DNA of 64,000 nucleotides from Arthrobacter methylotrophus (GCF_039539965.1 NZ_BAABED010000001.1:434001-498000); one strand, 5' to 3'. Shown: positions 52,953 to 62,372, counted from the stretch's first letter. Made by a program: numbers and translations. Notes: generated by a model not told the origin, from the letters alone.

Positions 52953-54731
52953 GGACACCCGCAGGACCACATCGTCGCCATGCTCGCCGAGTGATACTTC
53001 CGTGGATAGGGCCTGAAGCGTCGTCATCCCGAGGCTGGGTCGGTTCTGGCGTCGGAGCCGGCCAGGGGAGCTGATGGAAAGGTGAATGGCTCCGGTGCCC
53101 GTAGCCGCTGGTGCCTGGTGCGACTCTTGAGCAGACATTGTGACGCGGACATGGTGCCGTTCACCGTGGCGGATGGCATTGGTGAAGCCTTCCGAGAGTA
53201 CCTCGATGACTGCCTCGGCCCTGGCGGGGTCCTCGTCGCATAAGGCCCACACTCCAGGGCCGATGTCGCATTCAAGCTCCAGCACGCGCCCCCAGGTATT
53301 CAGCAGGTCCCGGATACTGGATGCTGCGTGCCTCTCCTGCCCGGACGATTCCTCCAAGATTTCACTCTGCGCAGTAGCCATGGCACGCGTCAGGATGTCA
53401 CTCACGCGCTGCGGGGCAAGATCCTCTGCTGGGTGGTTCCCTCCAGGGACAGCCAAAGCGAGGGCGGTGGAGACCAGGTTCCCCTGGACGTTGGTGTGCA
53501 GAATCCGAGCGACCCTCCGGCGCGTGTGAAGCAGCTTTCGGTGCGCGCGGTCCGCAAGCTTGAGTTGCTCATTCAGCGAGTGTGCCAGCTTGACCTCATG
53601 CCGCCGTCGTTGGCTCTCAGCAGCTCGAATAACCGCCACAGTGAGCGCAGTCAGCGGATAGGTCCAGATGGCGGACCAGTAGAAGAACGGGGCAAAGCCG
53701 AACGCGCCCTGCAGTAGGCAGGTCACCGAGGCGCCAACTGCGGCCGTACCCGCATAGCAGAGGGTCATGGCGGAAATTCGCCACAAGGGACTGGTGATCC
53801 TCCATACCGTCCGGGCAGCCACGGCGTTTCCGACGAGCAGGATGCCTCCACCCACAACCCATTGAACCAGCAGAAAGAGGACCCCGTATTCCGTCAACAG
53901 ACGCACTGCAATGAGTGATGCGAAGAGCAGGACAGGCAATGCGATCGGCGCAGCTTGGATCAAATGCGCCAGTCCCGGCGCGCGCTCTGCACGGGAAGGC
54001 GGCCGCGGAGGGGCCGCCTCAAGCGGCCAAGGTGTGTGGTCATGGAAGAGTTCGTGGCTCATCGGGCGGACCACCTCATCGGAGATCGTCCGCAGCAGAA
54101 GTGAGGCCGCGGATCTGTCGAGGGTTGTCATCATCCGGGGAACCAGGGCCGCGTCAAGGCGCTTGGAGAGTTCGGCGACATAGTCGGAACGGATCGAGCG
54201 CAGCCGGTTTTCATCGAATCCTAGCTGCGCTTCGATCGCAGCCTGGGCGGCGCGGAGCCGGCGTTCAAGCACGGCGTGGCCGCGGATGGAGTCTGCCAGA
54301 ATCGCGATCGCCGAGAGGAAGACCAAGGCCATCACGGTGTTGATGAGGATGCGGGCCCAGAGATCTTCGCTGAGGTCTGCGATATTCAGGGCCTCCGCGG
54401 ACCAAACCACCAAGGGAGCGCGGGAAGCGCCCAATAATGCGAAGATGCCAAACGCCGTCGCCATTCGGCCTTTGAGGCTCGGCCGTGATGTGATCAAAGG
54501 GCGGAGGAGTATCCCCAAAAGACCAAGCATGACGTGCACAAAAAGCACGATCGCCATGCCGGAGCCTTCGCCAACCAGCGTGATCGGTCCGGTCTGAGCC
54601 AGCGCGTTTGATCCGTCGAACATGTTCATGACCGTCAGCGCCAAGGGCACGGTCAGAAGCCACGACCAGAGGCTCAGGGCATTCTTGCCGCCGATACCCC
54701 GGGCCCAGTGTGCAGGGGAGCGGCCGCTCAT
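52944..54731 (-). CDS. membrane sensor histidine kinase
   Basis: A 595-residue sensor kinase with two blocks of transmembrane helices (about residues 15-165 and 255-375) and a cytoplasmic end. The dimerisation/phosphoacceptor helix has RRRVARILHTNVQG, with His but Thr in place of the usual Asp. The ATPase domain has N-box EGFTNAIRHG, but the G-box is weak (RPSLGMTTLQAL). It overlaps the response regulator gene (ATGA). The signal is unknown; Pfam-type sensors are absent. Confidence 0.82.
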   Translation of the reverse strand: MSGRSPAHWARGIGGKNALSLWSWLLTVPLALTVMNMFDGSNALAQTGPITLVGEGSGMAIVLFVHVMLGLLGILLRPLITSRPSLKGRMATAFGIFALLGASRAPLVVWSAEALNIADLSEDLWARILINTVMALVFLSAIAILADSIRGHAVLERRLRAAQAAIEAQLGFDENRLRSIRSDYVAELSKRLDAALVPRMMTTLDRSAASLLLRTISDEVVRPMSHELFHDHTPWPLEAAPPRPPSRAERAPGLAHLIQAAPIALPVLLFASLIAVRLLTEYGVLFLLVQWVVGGGILLVGNAVAARTVWRITSPLWRISAMTLCYAGTAAVGASVTCLLQGAFGFAPFFYWSAIWTYPLTALTVAVIRAAESQRRRHEVKLAHSLNEQLKLADRAHRKLLHTRRRVARILHTNVQGNLVSTALALAVPGGNHPAEDLAPQRVSDILTRAMATAQSEILEESSGQERHAASSIRDLLNTWGRVLELECDIGPGVWALCDEDPARAEAVIEVLSEGFTNAIRHGERHHVRVTMSAQESHQAPAATGTGAIHLSISSPGRLRRQNRPSLGMTTLQALSTEVSLGEHGDDVVLRVSLP

Positions 54732-55387
54732 GTATCGCTATCGGCAGGAACCGGCCACCCAAACGTGCGCGCGTACAGCGTTGCCGCGGCAACCCGCGCA
54801 TTGACGCTCGGACTTCGGCTCAGGCCCAACGCCTCGAACGTGCGCGAAACAGCCTTCTCCACGGAACGAATGCTGCTTCCCCGTTGTTTGGCGATTTCAG
54901 CGTTCGACCAGCCCTCCGCGATCATGCGCAGGGTATCCAGCTGTACGCGGGTCAGAGCGCCGATCTTTGCCGCGTCCGACGCCAAAGGGGGAGCCACCGT
55001 GACGGCAAGCTCTACCAGGGTCGAGTTCACTGCCCTGATGAGGCCGTCCACGGAGTCAAGGGACCCCTTGTTGACGAAGGTTGATCCCGCCGGTAACTCG
55101 GAAAAGGGAGCTTCCGACGGATAGTTGGTAAGGAAGACGATGGCGCACCCCGGCGAGAGAGCCTTCGCGACGTGCGCCAGCTCGACCCCGTTGGGCCGGG
55201 AACCCAAATCGATGTCAGTCACCAGAACATCAGGATCGACGGCAGCGAACATGGATACGGCCTCTGACGAGGACGCGCAGGCACGCACTTCGAATTCCGC
55301 GCCCCTTAAGGCCTCGGCGACAAGCCCACGCATGAATGGTTGATCTTCAACTACCAGCACCCGCCGAACCCACCCCATGTCCCCCAT
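54728..55387 (-). CDS. LuxR/NarL-family response regulator
   Basis: A 219-residue regulator. The receiver domain has the acidic VVEDQPF, phosphoacceptor Asp in VLVTDIDLGS, Thr in FLTNY and Lys in FVNKGS. A C-terminal LuxR HTH (LRMIAEGWSNAEIAKQRGSSIRSVEKAVSR as consecutive motifs) binds DNA. It is the cognate partner of the overlapping kinase. ATG 55378 is an alternative start. Confidence 0.9.
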   Translation of the reverse strand: MGDMGWVRRVLVVEDQPFMRGLVAEALRGAEFEVRACASSSEAVSMFAAVDPDVLVTDIDLGSRPNGVELAHVAKALSPGCAIVFLTNYPSEAPFSELPAGSTFVNKGSLDSVDGLIRAVNSTLVELAVTVAPPLASDAAKIGALTRVQLDTLRMIAEGWSNAEIAKQRGSSIRSVEKAVSRTFEALGLSRSPSVNARVAAATLYARTFGWPVPADSDT

Positions 55388-55512
55388 AGTTGAAGGCTAT
55401 CCGAGCAGACCTTTGATTCATCAGCCGGCGCCGCTTGGTTACGACTCCGGATGGATACGACGGCGGCACGCTCGCGCTATACTGCGCGGCAAGGACGCCG
55501 GGGGCGTCTGCT

Positions 55513-55656
55513 TCAGTGGCGGAGAGCAACCGCGACAACGAAAATAGTGGCGGCAGCCAACACCCCTAATCCAACGTAGGACAGCTTCCGCCGAAACCTT
55601 ATTTGACGCTCGCGTCGTTCATCCCAGGCTCGATATCCCGTGCTGTAGTTCCTCAT
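55513..55656 (-). CDS. 47-aa single-pass membrane protein (paralogue of 62373-62519)
   Basis: A small ORF encoding a charged N-terminal half (W-D-E-R-R-E-R-Q-I-R-F-R-R-K) and one C-terminal transmembrane helix, YVGLGVLAAATIFVVAVALRH. The same design and the same YVGLGVLA-x-AT core occur in the 48-residue ORF at 62373, which argues that both are real. No clear ribosome site is seen. Function unknown. Confidence 0.55.
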   Translation of the reverse strand: MRNYSTGYRAWDERRERQIRFRRKLSYVGLGVLAAATIFVVAVALRH

Positions 55657-55763
55657 GTCGGGAGGATAGCGTCGCTGAATTTCCGGGTGCCTCCTGGGGT
55701 TCGGTTATTGCGACCGGCTGCGCTCGCCGTAGCAGTGTCTGCCATCTCGCTCACGCATTGACT

Positions 55764-56369
55764 TCAGCACTCCGGGTGGATCGCCACTTTGACGAAGGCC
55801 GCGGTCTGATAGAGGTACTGGTACGCCCAGGAGCCAGTACGGCTGGTCAAGGAGATCAGCGGCAAACTCCTGCGCTCGGCAACCATGTGCAGCTCCCCTC
55901 CGTAGCAGCGGCCCATAATCACTCTTGCCCGGGTGACGTGGAACTGGACGGTGAGGACGTCAGCGCTCTTCCATCCATATTGCTGGGAAAGGTTCTTCAG
56001 CGCCCGGGCTTCGCCTTGCGTGGTGAATGGATCAGGGTTGAAGCAGATAATCCGGTACGGGCGCTGAGCGTCGCAGATGTCTGCTGTGAATCTGCCGTCT
56101 TTTCCTACCGGGCTTGAGACCGCAAGCGTGTGTGCATACCCCTGCTGCATCAGCTGTTCGGCGTAGACCATGCGTTGATCCGGCGGCCCCAGGACGAACA
56201 CCACATCGGCGTGTCGGGGCTCGTCAGCAGGGGGCGCAACATAAAGAAAGATGCCGGCAATGGCCCAGACAGTCACGAAGGCGATGATCACAGTCAATGC
56301 TTGACGAAGCCGGCGCCTCCAACGCTTGGGCTGCGTGGGCTTTGTTTCGTTATCGCGGAGAAGAGTCAT
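55764..56369 (-). CDS. DUF218/YdcF-like protein with N-terminal membrane anchor
   Basis: A 201-residue protein with a basic N-terminus, one transmembrane helix (ALTVIIAFVTVWAIAGIFLYV) and a domain beginning ADVVFVLGPPDQRMVYAEQLMQ. This resembles the SanA/YdcF (DUF218) fold implicated in envelope functions. The domain is shorter than usual. A second, larger DUF218 protein is encoded at 56917 on the other strand. Confidence 0.7.
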   Translation of the reverse strand: MTLLRDNETKPTQPKRWRRRLRQALTVIIAFVTVWAIAGIFLYVAPPADEPRHADVVFVLGPPDQRMVYAEQLMQQGYAHTLAVSSPVGKDGRFTADICDAQRPYRIICFNPDPFTTQGEARALKNLSQQYGWKSADVLTVQFHVTRARVIMGRCYGGELHMVAERRSLPLISLTSRTGSWAYQYLYQTAAFVKVAIHPEC

Positions 56370-56540
56370 ACCGTCCTCTGGCCAAAGCGGGATGTGGGCG
56401 GCAGCGCTGCACTGGATCCAAGACTACTAGCTGCTGACACTGAGACGTATCAGTGCAGGGACCGTCTACTGCAAGCAACTGATCGTCCGTGGCACACCGA
56501 GGCCTTTCCCGGAACCCGCACGTGGGACTAGGCTGCGGGA

Positions 56541-56687
56541 ATGAAAGTTACGTTGCTCTGCGGGGAGGGCGATCGCCGGCCCGACTGCCCACATCAATTC
56601 GTTGGTCGCTGCAGTGATTGTGATGATGCTGAGCGAAATTCGAATGGAGAATCGGGTAGCGCTGAGCCCGTACGCCCCGGCGACTAA
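56541..56687 (+). CDS. possible 48-aa cysteine-containing small protein
   Basis: ATG 56541 to TAA 56687 encodes a small protein with four Cys (residues 7, 16, 24 and 27, the last pair C-S-D-C), compatible with a zinc site. GCGGGA precedes the start weakly. A G+C-rich hairpin overlaps its stop, as a terminator would. The flanking parts of 56370-56916 show no other gene. No family recognised. Confidence 0.35.
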   Translation: MKVTLLCGEGDRRPDCPHQFVGRCSDCDDAERNSNGESGSAEPVRPGD

Positions 56688-56699
56688 TCGCCCGGGGCG
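56673..56699 (+). terminator. G+C-rich hairpin at the end of the small ORF
   Basis: CGCCCCGG at 56673-56680 pairs perfectly with 56692-56699, loop 11 bases, followed by AATTCAC without a strong T tract. It is a plausible terminator for the 56541-56687 ORF. Confidence 0.4.
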
Positions 56700-56916
56700 A
56701 ATTCACTCCTTGCAACAATGATGTGCAAGCTGCCCAAGCCTTCCACGCCGGATTCCGGCGGGTTCCGCCAGCGACGTCACCATCCCGCACCTTGGCACTA
56801 CTACAAGCGGCAGTCGATGGGCCGGACAGGAAATGCGCGGTCCCTTCTTCGATGATGGTCCCGTAGGGCACGTGCCAGACAGCCAGCATGTGCCCTGCAT
56901 CCTTGGAAGGTTAAAA

Positions 56917-57942
56917 ATGCTGAGCTTGGTCCTTGGTCTCCTCTTCGCTGTGCTCTTCCTTGCCTCATACCGCTCAGACAAGCGGCGGCTGCGAAACGGC
57001 GTGCTGCTCGTCGCCGCGGTGTGGTTCCTACTGCTGGCCTGTCTGGGTTTCCTCTCTGGTTTCCTCGCGTCCTTCGGCCTGGCGTCCACCTTGTTGTACG
57101 TCGGTGCGCTGCTTTGCCCACCGCTGTGTGCGTTGGTGTTCGCCGGGTTCCTGATCGCGAACGGAGTCACGATGATCCGGAAGGAAGGCCCCGGGATCAG
57201 CAGCCTGTTGCCCTTCGCCGTCGGACTGGCCGTGATACTCACGCCTGTGGCGGCGTTCCTTCTGCTCAAGGACGAGCGACACCCTGCGCTCTACGGGTTC
57301 GCGGTACTGGGGTTCTTCCTGGCCGCATATGTGGGGTGCGCATTCGTGGCTTTCCTCGGTTACGCGCTGTTGTATTCCAAGGCGCGCTTTGACCCGAACC
57401 CGGCCGCCATCATCATCCTGGGCTCCGGTCTCATCGGCGGGAAGGTACCCCCGCTGCTCGCCGCCCGGCTGAACAAGGCCTTGGAGATATACAACGCCGG
57501 CACTCACGCCAAGCCTCTGTTGGTTCCTTCCGGGGGACAGGGCTTCGATGAACCGAGGCCAGAGTCCGCAGCAATGAAGGAGTACCTCCTGACTCAAGAC
57601 GCCGCGGGCGTGCACGTGCTGGAGGAGAACCGGGCTACGAATACTCGCGAAAACCTCGAGTATTCCGTGGCCTTGCTTAAGGAAAGGGGTGTCCACGGAC
57701 CACTGCTTGTGTGCACTAACAACTATCACGCTCCGCGGGCCGCCCTGCTGTGCCGTCGGCATGGCATCGATGCTGCGGTAGTAGGCGCTCCAACCGCCAG
57801 ATACTTCGTACCCAGCGCCTTTCTGCGAGAATTCGTTGCCGTCATGAGGGACAACAAACGGACCAACATCATCCTGTGCCTGCCGATGCTCGGGATTGCG
57901 GTACTCATCACCTGGCTGTTGATGACCTCGTCGACGGTATGA
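56917..57942 (+). CDS. YdcF/DUF218 family membrane protein
   Basis: A 341-residue protein with five to six N-terminal transmembrane helices and a cytoplasmic or extracellular DUF218 domain. The domain starts PAAIIILGSGLIGGKVPPLLAARL and contains LLVPSGGQG, E-S-A-A-M-K-E-Y, ENRATNTRENLEYSV and CTNNYHAPRAALL. A last helix (NIILCLPMLGIAVLITWLLM) ends the protein. The family is linked to envelope metabolism, but reactions are not defined. GGAAGG precedes ATG 56917. Confidence 0.85.
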   Translation: MLSLVLGLLFAVLFLASYRSDKRRLRNGVLLVAAVWFLLLACLGFLSGFLASFGLASTLLYVGALLCPPLCALVFAGFLIANGVTMIRKEGPGISSLLPFAVGLAVILTPVAAFLLLKDERHPALYGFAVLGFFLAAYVGCAFVAFLGYALLYSKARFDPNPAAIIILGSGLIGGKVPPLLAARLNKALEIYNAGTHAKPLLVPSGGQGFDEPRPESAAMKEYLLTQDAAGVHVLEENRATNTRENLEYSVALLKERGVHGPLLVCTNNYHAPRAALLCRRHGIDAAVVGAPTARYFVPSAFLREFVAVMRDNKRTNIILCLPMLGIAVLITWLLMTSSTV

Positions 57943-57958
57943 GTTGCGTCGCCGGCCC

Positions 57959-59467
57959 CTACTGCAACTTGAACAAATTATGCGTCGCCGGCCCCTCCAG
58001 GAGCTTGCCCGCAGCAGAGAACCGCGAGCCATGCAGCGGGCAGTCCCAGGACTTCTCGGCGTCGTTCCAGCGCAGGATGCCACCCAAGTGCGCGCATTCC
58101 GCGGACACCCGGCACACCACTCCGTCCACCGTGCAGACTGCCGCAGGCTTCCCGTGGAAAAGCCCGGTGACACCCGTGCCCTCGGCAGGGCTGGTTTCCT
58201 CCGTGATGGGAGGCAATTTCTTCAGGGCCGCCTTGTCCCGGAAATTCTGCTGTTGCGTCTCCACATTGACCGAAATCGTGGACGCAGCGCCGCGAGGGGA
58301 CGTGATCCGGTGGTGGATCGTGTGAGCCCACTCCAGTTTTTCGCCGCGGATCGTGGCCGTGATGTCCAGCGCTGCCGCCACACCGTTGGTCATGCCCCAC
58401 TTGTTGTAGCCGGTCCCGAACAGGATCTTGCCATGGCCCCGCGGAAGCTTGCCGAAGAACGGCATGAGATTGGTGGCCTGGTAGTCCTGGGCAGACCAGG
58501 TGTGCGTCACCTCCGCACCCGGATAATACTGCCGGGCCCACGCAAGCATTTCGTCCACATGGGCCTGGGGCGACGGCTCCCGGCCACCCGCATGCCCGAA
58601 GCCGCCCACCAGAAGCAACGCCCCGCCGTCGGGCACTGGATAGTCCCGCAGCGAGCGGGTGGGAGGCTCGGCGGAAAGGTACATTCCCGGCGGCGGGCTC
58701 ATGCCGTCCGGCAGCCGCAACGCCGCCGCATAGGAGCGGTTGGTGCGCAGCTTGGCGAAATAGAGCCCGCGATTCAGGATTGGCGTCCCGGTACCCAGCA
58801 CCACGTGGTGGGCCCGGACCTCGCCGCGTCTGGTGACCACGGTCAAGGGATTCCCGTTGTGGACATTCATGACCCGCACGCCCTCCACAATGCTCCCGCC
58901 GGCAGCCCGAACATCCGCGGCCAGCGCGTCCAACACATCCATGGGGTTGAACTGGGCCTGTTTCGCCAGCCGCAAGGCGCCGTCGACGGCGAACGGCAGC
59001 CCGGTCTCCTGCGTTGACTTCACGTTGAGCCCGGCAGCCCGGGCCACCGTTGCTTCCGCACGGAGCCGTTCCGCGCCCGCCGGCGTCGTGGCGAAAGTGT
59101 AGGCATCCCGATACTGGAACGGCACGCCCCGCCCCTCGAGGTAGTCCAGCAACCACTTCTGCGCCGCCCGGTTCGCATCAACATAGGCACGGACCACACT
59201 CACCGAGTACTGGCTACGGAGCGCGGACAGGGTGGTGCCCTGCAACAAGCTCAACTTGGCCGTGGTGTTGCCGGTGTTGACTGCGCCCACATGCCGGGCC
59301 TCCAGGACCATGACGGTACTCCCGGTCCGGGCCAGCATGAGAGCTGTCACCAAGCCCGTGATTCCGGCCCCCACCACCACGGCGTCGTAACTGTTCCCGG
59401 GGGTGAATTCATCCGGGCTCGGGCCGCCCCCGGAAGCCTCGCGCGCGTCCAGCCACAGAGAAGTCAT
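57959..59467 (-). CDS. FAD-dependent oxidoreductase with C-terminal Rieske domain
   Basis: A 502-residue fusion. The N-terminal DAO-type flavoprotein has the FAD motif VVVGAGITGLVTALMLA near residue 30 and VMVLEARHVG. The C-terminal Rieske [2Fe-2S] domain has C-A-H-L-G-G and C-P-L-H-G-S-R-F as Cys-His ligand pairs. Such fusions are common in soil actinobacteria; substrates are unknown. ATG 59467 follows AAGGGACGTG; a longer frame upstream lacks homology. Confidence 0.87.
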   Translation of the reverse strand: MTSLWLDAREASGGGPSPDEFTPGNSYDAVVVGAGITGLVTALMLARTGSTVMVLEARHVGAVNTGNTTAKLSLLQGTTLSALRSQYSVSVVRAYVDANRAAQKWLLDYLEGRGVPFQYRDAYTFATTPAGAERLRAEATVARAAGLNVKSTQETGLPFAVDGALRLAKQAQFNPMDVLDALAADVRAAGGSIVEGVRVMNVHNGNPLTVVTRRGEVRAHHVVLGTGTPILNRGLYFAKLRTNRSYAAALRLPDGMSPPPGMYLSAEPPTRSLRDYPVPDGGALLLVGGFGHAGGREPSPQAHVDEMLAWARQYYPGAEVTHTWSAQDYQATNLMPFFGKLPRGHGKILFGTGYNKWGMTNGVAAALDITATIRGEKLEWAHTIHHRITSPRGAASTISVNVETQQQNFRDKAALKKLPPITEETSPAEGTGVTGLFHGKPAAVCTVDGVVCRVSAECAHLGGILRWNDAEKSWDCPLHGSRFSAAGKLLEGPATHNLFKLQ

Positions 59468-59613
59468 AGTGGTCTCACGTCCCTTCAACCGGGCACGGTC
59501 CGCACCGGAAGTAGCACGTCGGCGGCCCGGTAGTGCCAGAGAAGCAGAAGGCAGCAAGAGAAGCAAGAGGTCAGCGCCGACGTCGCGCGTTGCCCCGTGC
59601 CGAACTCAGCCTG

Positions 59614-60621
59614 CTAAGCCAGCATGCCGCTCGGCCCCGGGAAGGTCAGATGCCCGGTGCGTCCGGCCCACATGGCCCAGTCACCGGGCTGGACTGAGGG
59701 CCGCCCCAGGTGAAAGCCCTGTCCCACGGTAATTCCCAACCTGGCAATAGCGGCGAGCTCCGCCCCCGTTTCGATGCGTTGGGCGCTCAAGACCGCTCCG
59801 GCGTCGCGCGCGAACCCGACCTCCGCCTCGACGAGTTCCTGCCGAAGAGGATCCTGATCCAGACCCGCAGTCAGGCTCCGGTCCAGTTTGATCATCTCCG
59901 GCTTGAGCCGAAGGATATGGCGGACCGCAGCAAAGTGCGAACCCGTGTTTTCGATGGACAACCGCACACCGGAACTGCGCAGAGGCGCTACCGCGGCGTC
60001 GAGCTCGGCAGTCTGGTCCGGCGGAAACTGTCCGGAAATTTCAAGGACCACGCGTGCGGGCGGCACCGGAGTTTCATCGAAAAGTGCAGGAAGGCGCGGA
60101 TCCAAGCAGACCGAATGGGAGAGCTTCAAGGCAACGAAAAGGTGGGGCGGCAGATCCACCGCTGCCTTGAGCCCCGACTCCAACGCCGCGAATTCAAGAT
60201 CCGTGCGGAGCCCCGTGTCCTCGGCTTCTGCGAACCAATAATCGGCTGGGTCTCCGCCGTCGCTGACGAAACGGGTCAGAGCCTCTGCCCCCACCGCCGC
60301 AGACGTGGTGAGGTCGAAAACCGGCTGGAAAGCGGTCATTAGCATCCGGTCCCTGAGCACCGCCTCCAGCCGCGCGTTGCCAGGCTGCTCGGATGGCTGT
60401 GCCACGAGGGCAAATGGGTTCTCCACAGCCGTGTCCTGATGTTTCTGCCTCAGCGAAGTCAAATGTTCCAGCAGAGCCTCTTCCGGATGCCCCGGATGGG
60501 CTGCAATGTGCCAGCGAAGTTGTTCGCGCACTGCCTCAGTCGCCTGGGAAGAGTCCGCCAAGACTTCATCGATGATTTCCAGCACCTGGAGTGCCAGAAC
60601 AGACGGATTCTGCGTCGACAT
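59614..60621 (-). CDS. EAL-domain protein, probably catalytically inactive
   Basis: A 335-residue protein: a ~90-residue helical N-terminal region and an EAL domain (residues ~90-320). E-A-L is kept at 113-115 and Glu194, Lys245 and Gln301 are in place. The metal-binding Asn is Lys166 (ALKLS), the central D-D pair is E224-N225, and the A-E-G-V-E-T box reads A-Q-R-I-E-T. Loss of these ligands predicts no c-di-GMP hydrolysis; it may instead bind nucleotide or a partner. Confidence 0.82.
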   Translation of the reverse strand: MSTQNPSVLALQVLEIIDEVLADSSQATEAVREQLRWHIAAHPGHPEEALLEHLTSLRQKHQDTAVENPFALVAQPSEQPGNARLEAVLRDRMLMTAFQPVFDLTTSAAVGAEALTRFVSDGGDPADYWFAEAEDTGLRTDLEFAALESGLKAAVDLPPHLFVALKLSHSVCLDPRLPALFDETPVPPARVVLEISGQFPPDQTAELDAAVAPLRSSGVRLSIENTGSHFAAVRHILRLKPEMIKLDRSLTAGLDQDPLRQELVEAEVGFARDAGAVLSAQRIETGAELAAIARLGITVGQGFHLGRPSVQPGDWAMWAGRTGHLTFPGPSGMLA

Positions 60622-60632
60622 GAATTATTCCT

Positions 60633-60656
60633 TCAGCTTTCAGCTTTCAGCTTCCG
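60633..60656. repeat. short tandem repeat of TTTCAGC
   Basis: Three near-consecutive copies of a 7-base unit (CTTTCAG/TTTCAGC) lie just upstream of the EAL gene start, on its 5' side. They could affect its expression by slippage; no other feature is seen in 60622-60846 apart from the ribosome site of the next gene. Confidence 0.5.
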
Positions 60657-60846
60657 CTGAGCCCGGGACCTGCAAACAAGGGGAATGCTACAGGCGAACC
60701 AACCCCTCACCCTGCATTGAGACCAAACAGCCACGGCCAACTTGTCCGTCCTTGTAGACGCGCGCCAAGTTCCCGTTCCTGTCAGCCGTACGTGGGTAGA
60801 ATCGAGGCCTGAACACCGCCGGAACGCAACTGAAGACGGAGAAACA

Positions 60847-61662
60847 ATGTCAGCATGGCTCGAAGTCGGCCCAGACAACTACGTGTTGGAGACCGAAGGG
60901 TGCCTGCTCAACACCGGCCTTGTAGTAGGTACGGAACGGGCCATGGTGATCGACACCGGCTGCGGCCCCCGCCAAGGCCGGCAGATCCTCGCCGCGGTCC
61001 GCGAAAAGACCCAGCTGCCGTTGGTCGTCGTGAACACCCACGCCCACTACGATCACTACTTCGGCAATGCGGTCTTTGCGGACGACGGCGTGACGGAGTT
61101 CTGGGGGCACGTCAACTGTGCGGCAACAATCGACGACGACGGCGACCACCAGCGCCGCTTCGTCTCCGCCACCGAACCGGAGATGGCAGCGGGCGAGGGC
61201 GACGCCGTCGAGCTCGTCATCCCCAACGCGATCGTCAAGGACCAGCCCGTCCTGGTGGACCTTGGCGGAGTGACCGCCACCTTGTTCTACCTGGGCCGCG
61301 GCCATACCGACGGCGACCTCCTGGTGGGCACGCCAAGCACCCTGTTCGCGGGAGACCTCGTGGAACACGGCGCGCACCCGTCGTTCGAGGACTCCTACCC
61401 GGAGGATTGGGCAGACGTGCTGCGGCACATCTCGGCCCTGCGCCACCGCTACGAATTCCTCGTCCCCGGCCACGGTCAACCCTGCAGCGACCAATTCGTA
61501 AAAACCATGGCGGACACCATGTCCACCGCGGTACGGCAAGCGATGCAGTCGATCCGGGACACGCCGTCGGACGCCACCAAAGCGATCCCGGTCCTGCCCT
61601 ACGGACCCGAACAATCACGCTGGTTCATCAAGCGGCTCCAGGAAACGCAGGCGCACCACTAA
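60847..61662 (+). CDS. metallo-beta-lactamase-fold hydrolase
   Basis: A 271-residue MBL-fold protein. It has the metal motif T-H-A-H-Y-D-H near residue 63 and later ligands His in GRGHTDGDLLVG, Asp in FAGDLVEHG and His in VPGHGQP. It belongs to the general hydrolase branch; a thioester or lactone substrate is possible but not shown. GGAGAA precedes ATG 60847. Its stop overlaps the convergent cation transporter stop. Confidence 0.87.
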   Translation: MSAWLEVGPDNYVLETEGCLLNTGLVVGTERAMVIDTGCGPRQGRQILAAVREKTQLPLVVVNTHAHYDHYFGNAVFADDGVTEFWGHVNCAATIDDDGDHQRRFVSATEPEMAAGEGDAVELVIPNAIVKDQPVLVDLGGVTATLFYLGRGHTDGDLLVGTPSTLFAGDLVEHGAHPSFEDSYPEDWADVLRHISALRHRYEFLVPGHGQPCSDQFVKTMADTMSTAVRQAMQSIRDTPSDATKAIPVLPYGPEQSRWFIKRLQETQAHH

Positions 61663-62321
61663 AGCGTGGCGTGTTTGAAGGCGTGGCGGGCCTCGCTGGC
61701 GGCGTAGTAGATGATCACGACCCCCGCCAACGGATCGGCCCACCACCAGCCAAACAAGGCGTTAAGGACCAGGCCGGCCAACACCGCGCCCGCCAAGTAG
61801 GCATCCACCAGGGTCACTTTTCCCTCCGCGCTGAGCACCGGATTCCCCAAGTGGCGGCCCGTGCGGATCTTGCCCCACGCCAAGGCGAGCATGACCACGA
61901 ACGTCAGGGCCGTCCATGCGATGCCCGGCCCCGAGGTGGCGGGGCGGATCCCCGTGGCAAACACAACGGCCAACTGGATCAGCAGGTAGGCCACCAGGAA
62001 CCCGAAGGCCACCCCGATCAACCGCATCGCCCGGGCTTCCCGCTCCTGGTGAACGCCCTTGAGCTGCCACACCACCACGACGGACGCGAAAATCTCAATC
62101 AGCGAATCCAAGCCGAAGCCGGCCAACGCCGGGGAACCCGCGCTGATCGCGGCAGCCGCCAGGACACCGAGGCCCACCACGTTCCAGCCCAGGGTGGCGT
62201 ACTCCAGGCGCAGACCACGGCGCAGCAACAACCCGTGCTTGGTGGTCTTCGCTGGGGTGGTGCGATCAGTACTGGCCATGGGGTCTTCGTTTCCTTGCCG
62301 GTTTAGCCGATCCCGCTCCAT
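61659..62321 (-). CDS. cation diffusion facilitator family transporter
   Basis: A 220-residue membrane protein with about six transmembrane helices. It has the CDF metal-site motifs: GFGLDSLIEIFAS in helix 2 and VDAYLAGAVLAG ... WWADP in helices 5-6. The usual C-terminal cytoplasmic domain is absent, so this is a short CDF form. ATG 62321 has AAGGAAA at good spacing; ATG 62279 also has AAGGAAA and is an alternative. Confidence 0.82.
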   Translation of the reverse strand: MERDRLNRQGNEDPMASTDRTTPAKTTKHGLLLRRGLRLEYATLGWNVVGLGVLAAAAISAGSPALAGFGLDSLIEIFASVVVVWQLKGVHQEREARAMRLIGVAFGFLVAYLLIQLAVVFATGIRPATSGPGIAWTALTFVVMLALAWGKIRTGRHLGNPVLSAEGKVTLVDAYLAGAVLAGLVLNALFGWWWADPLAGVVIIYYAASEARHAFKHATL

Positions 62322-62372
62322 GACGTTTCCTTCGTGGCCTGCGCTAAACAATCGTGGCGTAGTGTTCCCTGC

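Noticed and set aside
56700..56832. A riboswitch before the YdcF-like gene
   Set aside because: The G+C-rich stretch has no recognisable riboswitch core; only generic hairpins are visible.
57978..59156. A long alternative frame inside the FAD/Rieske gene
   Set aside because: Same strand but another frame, Gly/Arg/Ala-rich; the annotated frame has FAD and Rieske motifs throughout.
60855..62306. A 483-codon + strand frame across the MBL gene and the cation transporter
   Set aside because: It is in a shifted frame of the MBL gene and antisense to the transporter; composition is Arg/Pro/Gly-rich as expected for a high-GC shadow frame.
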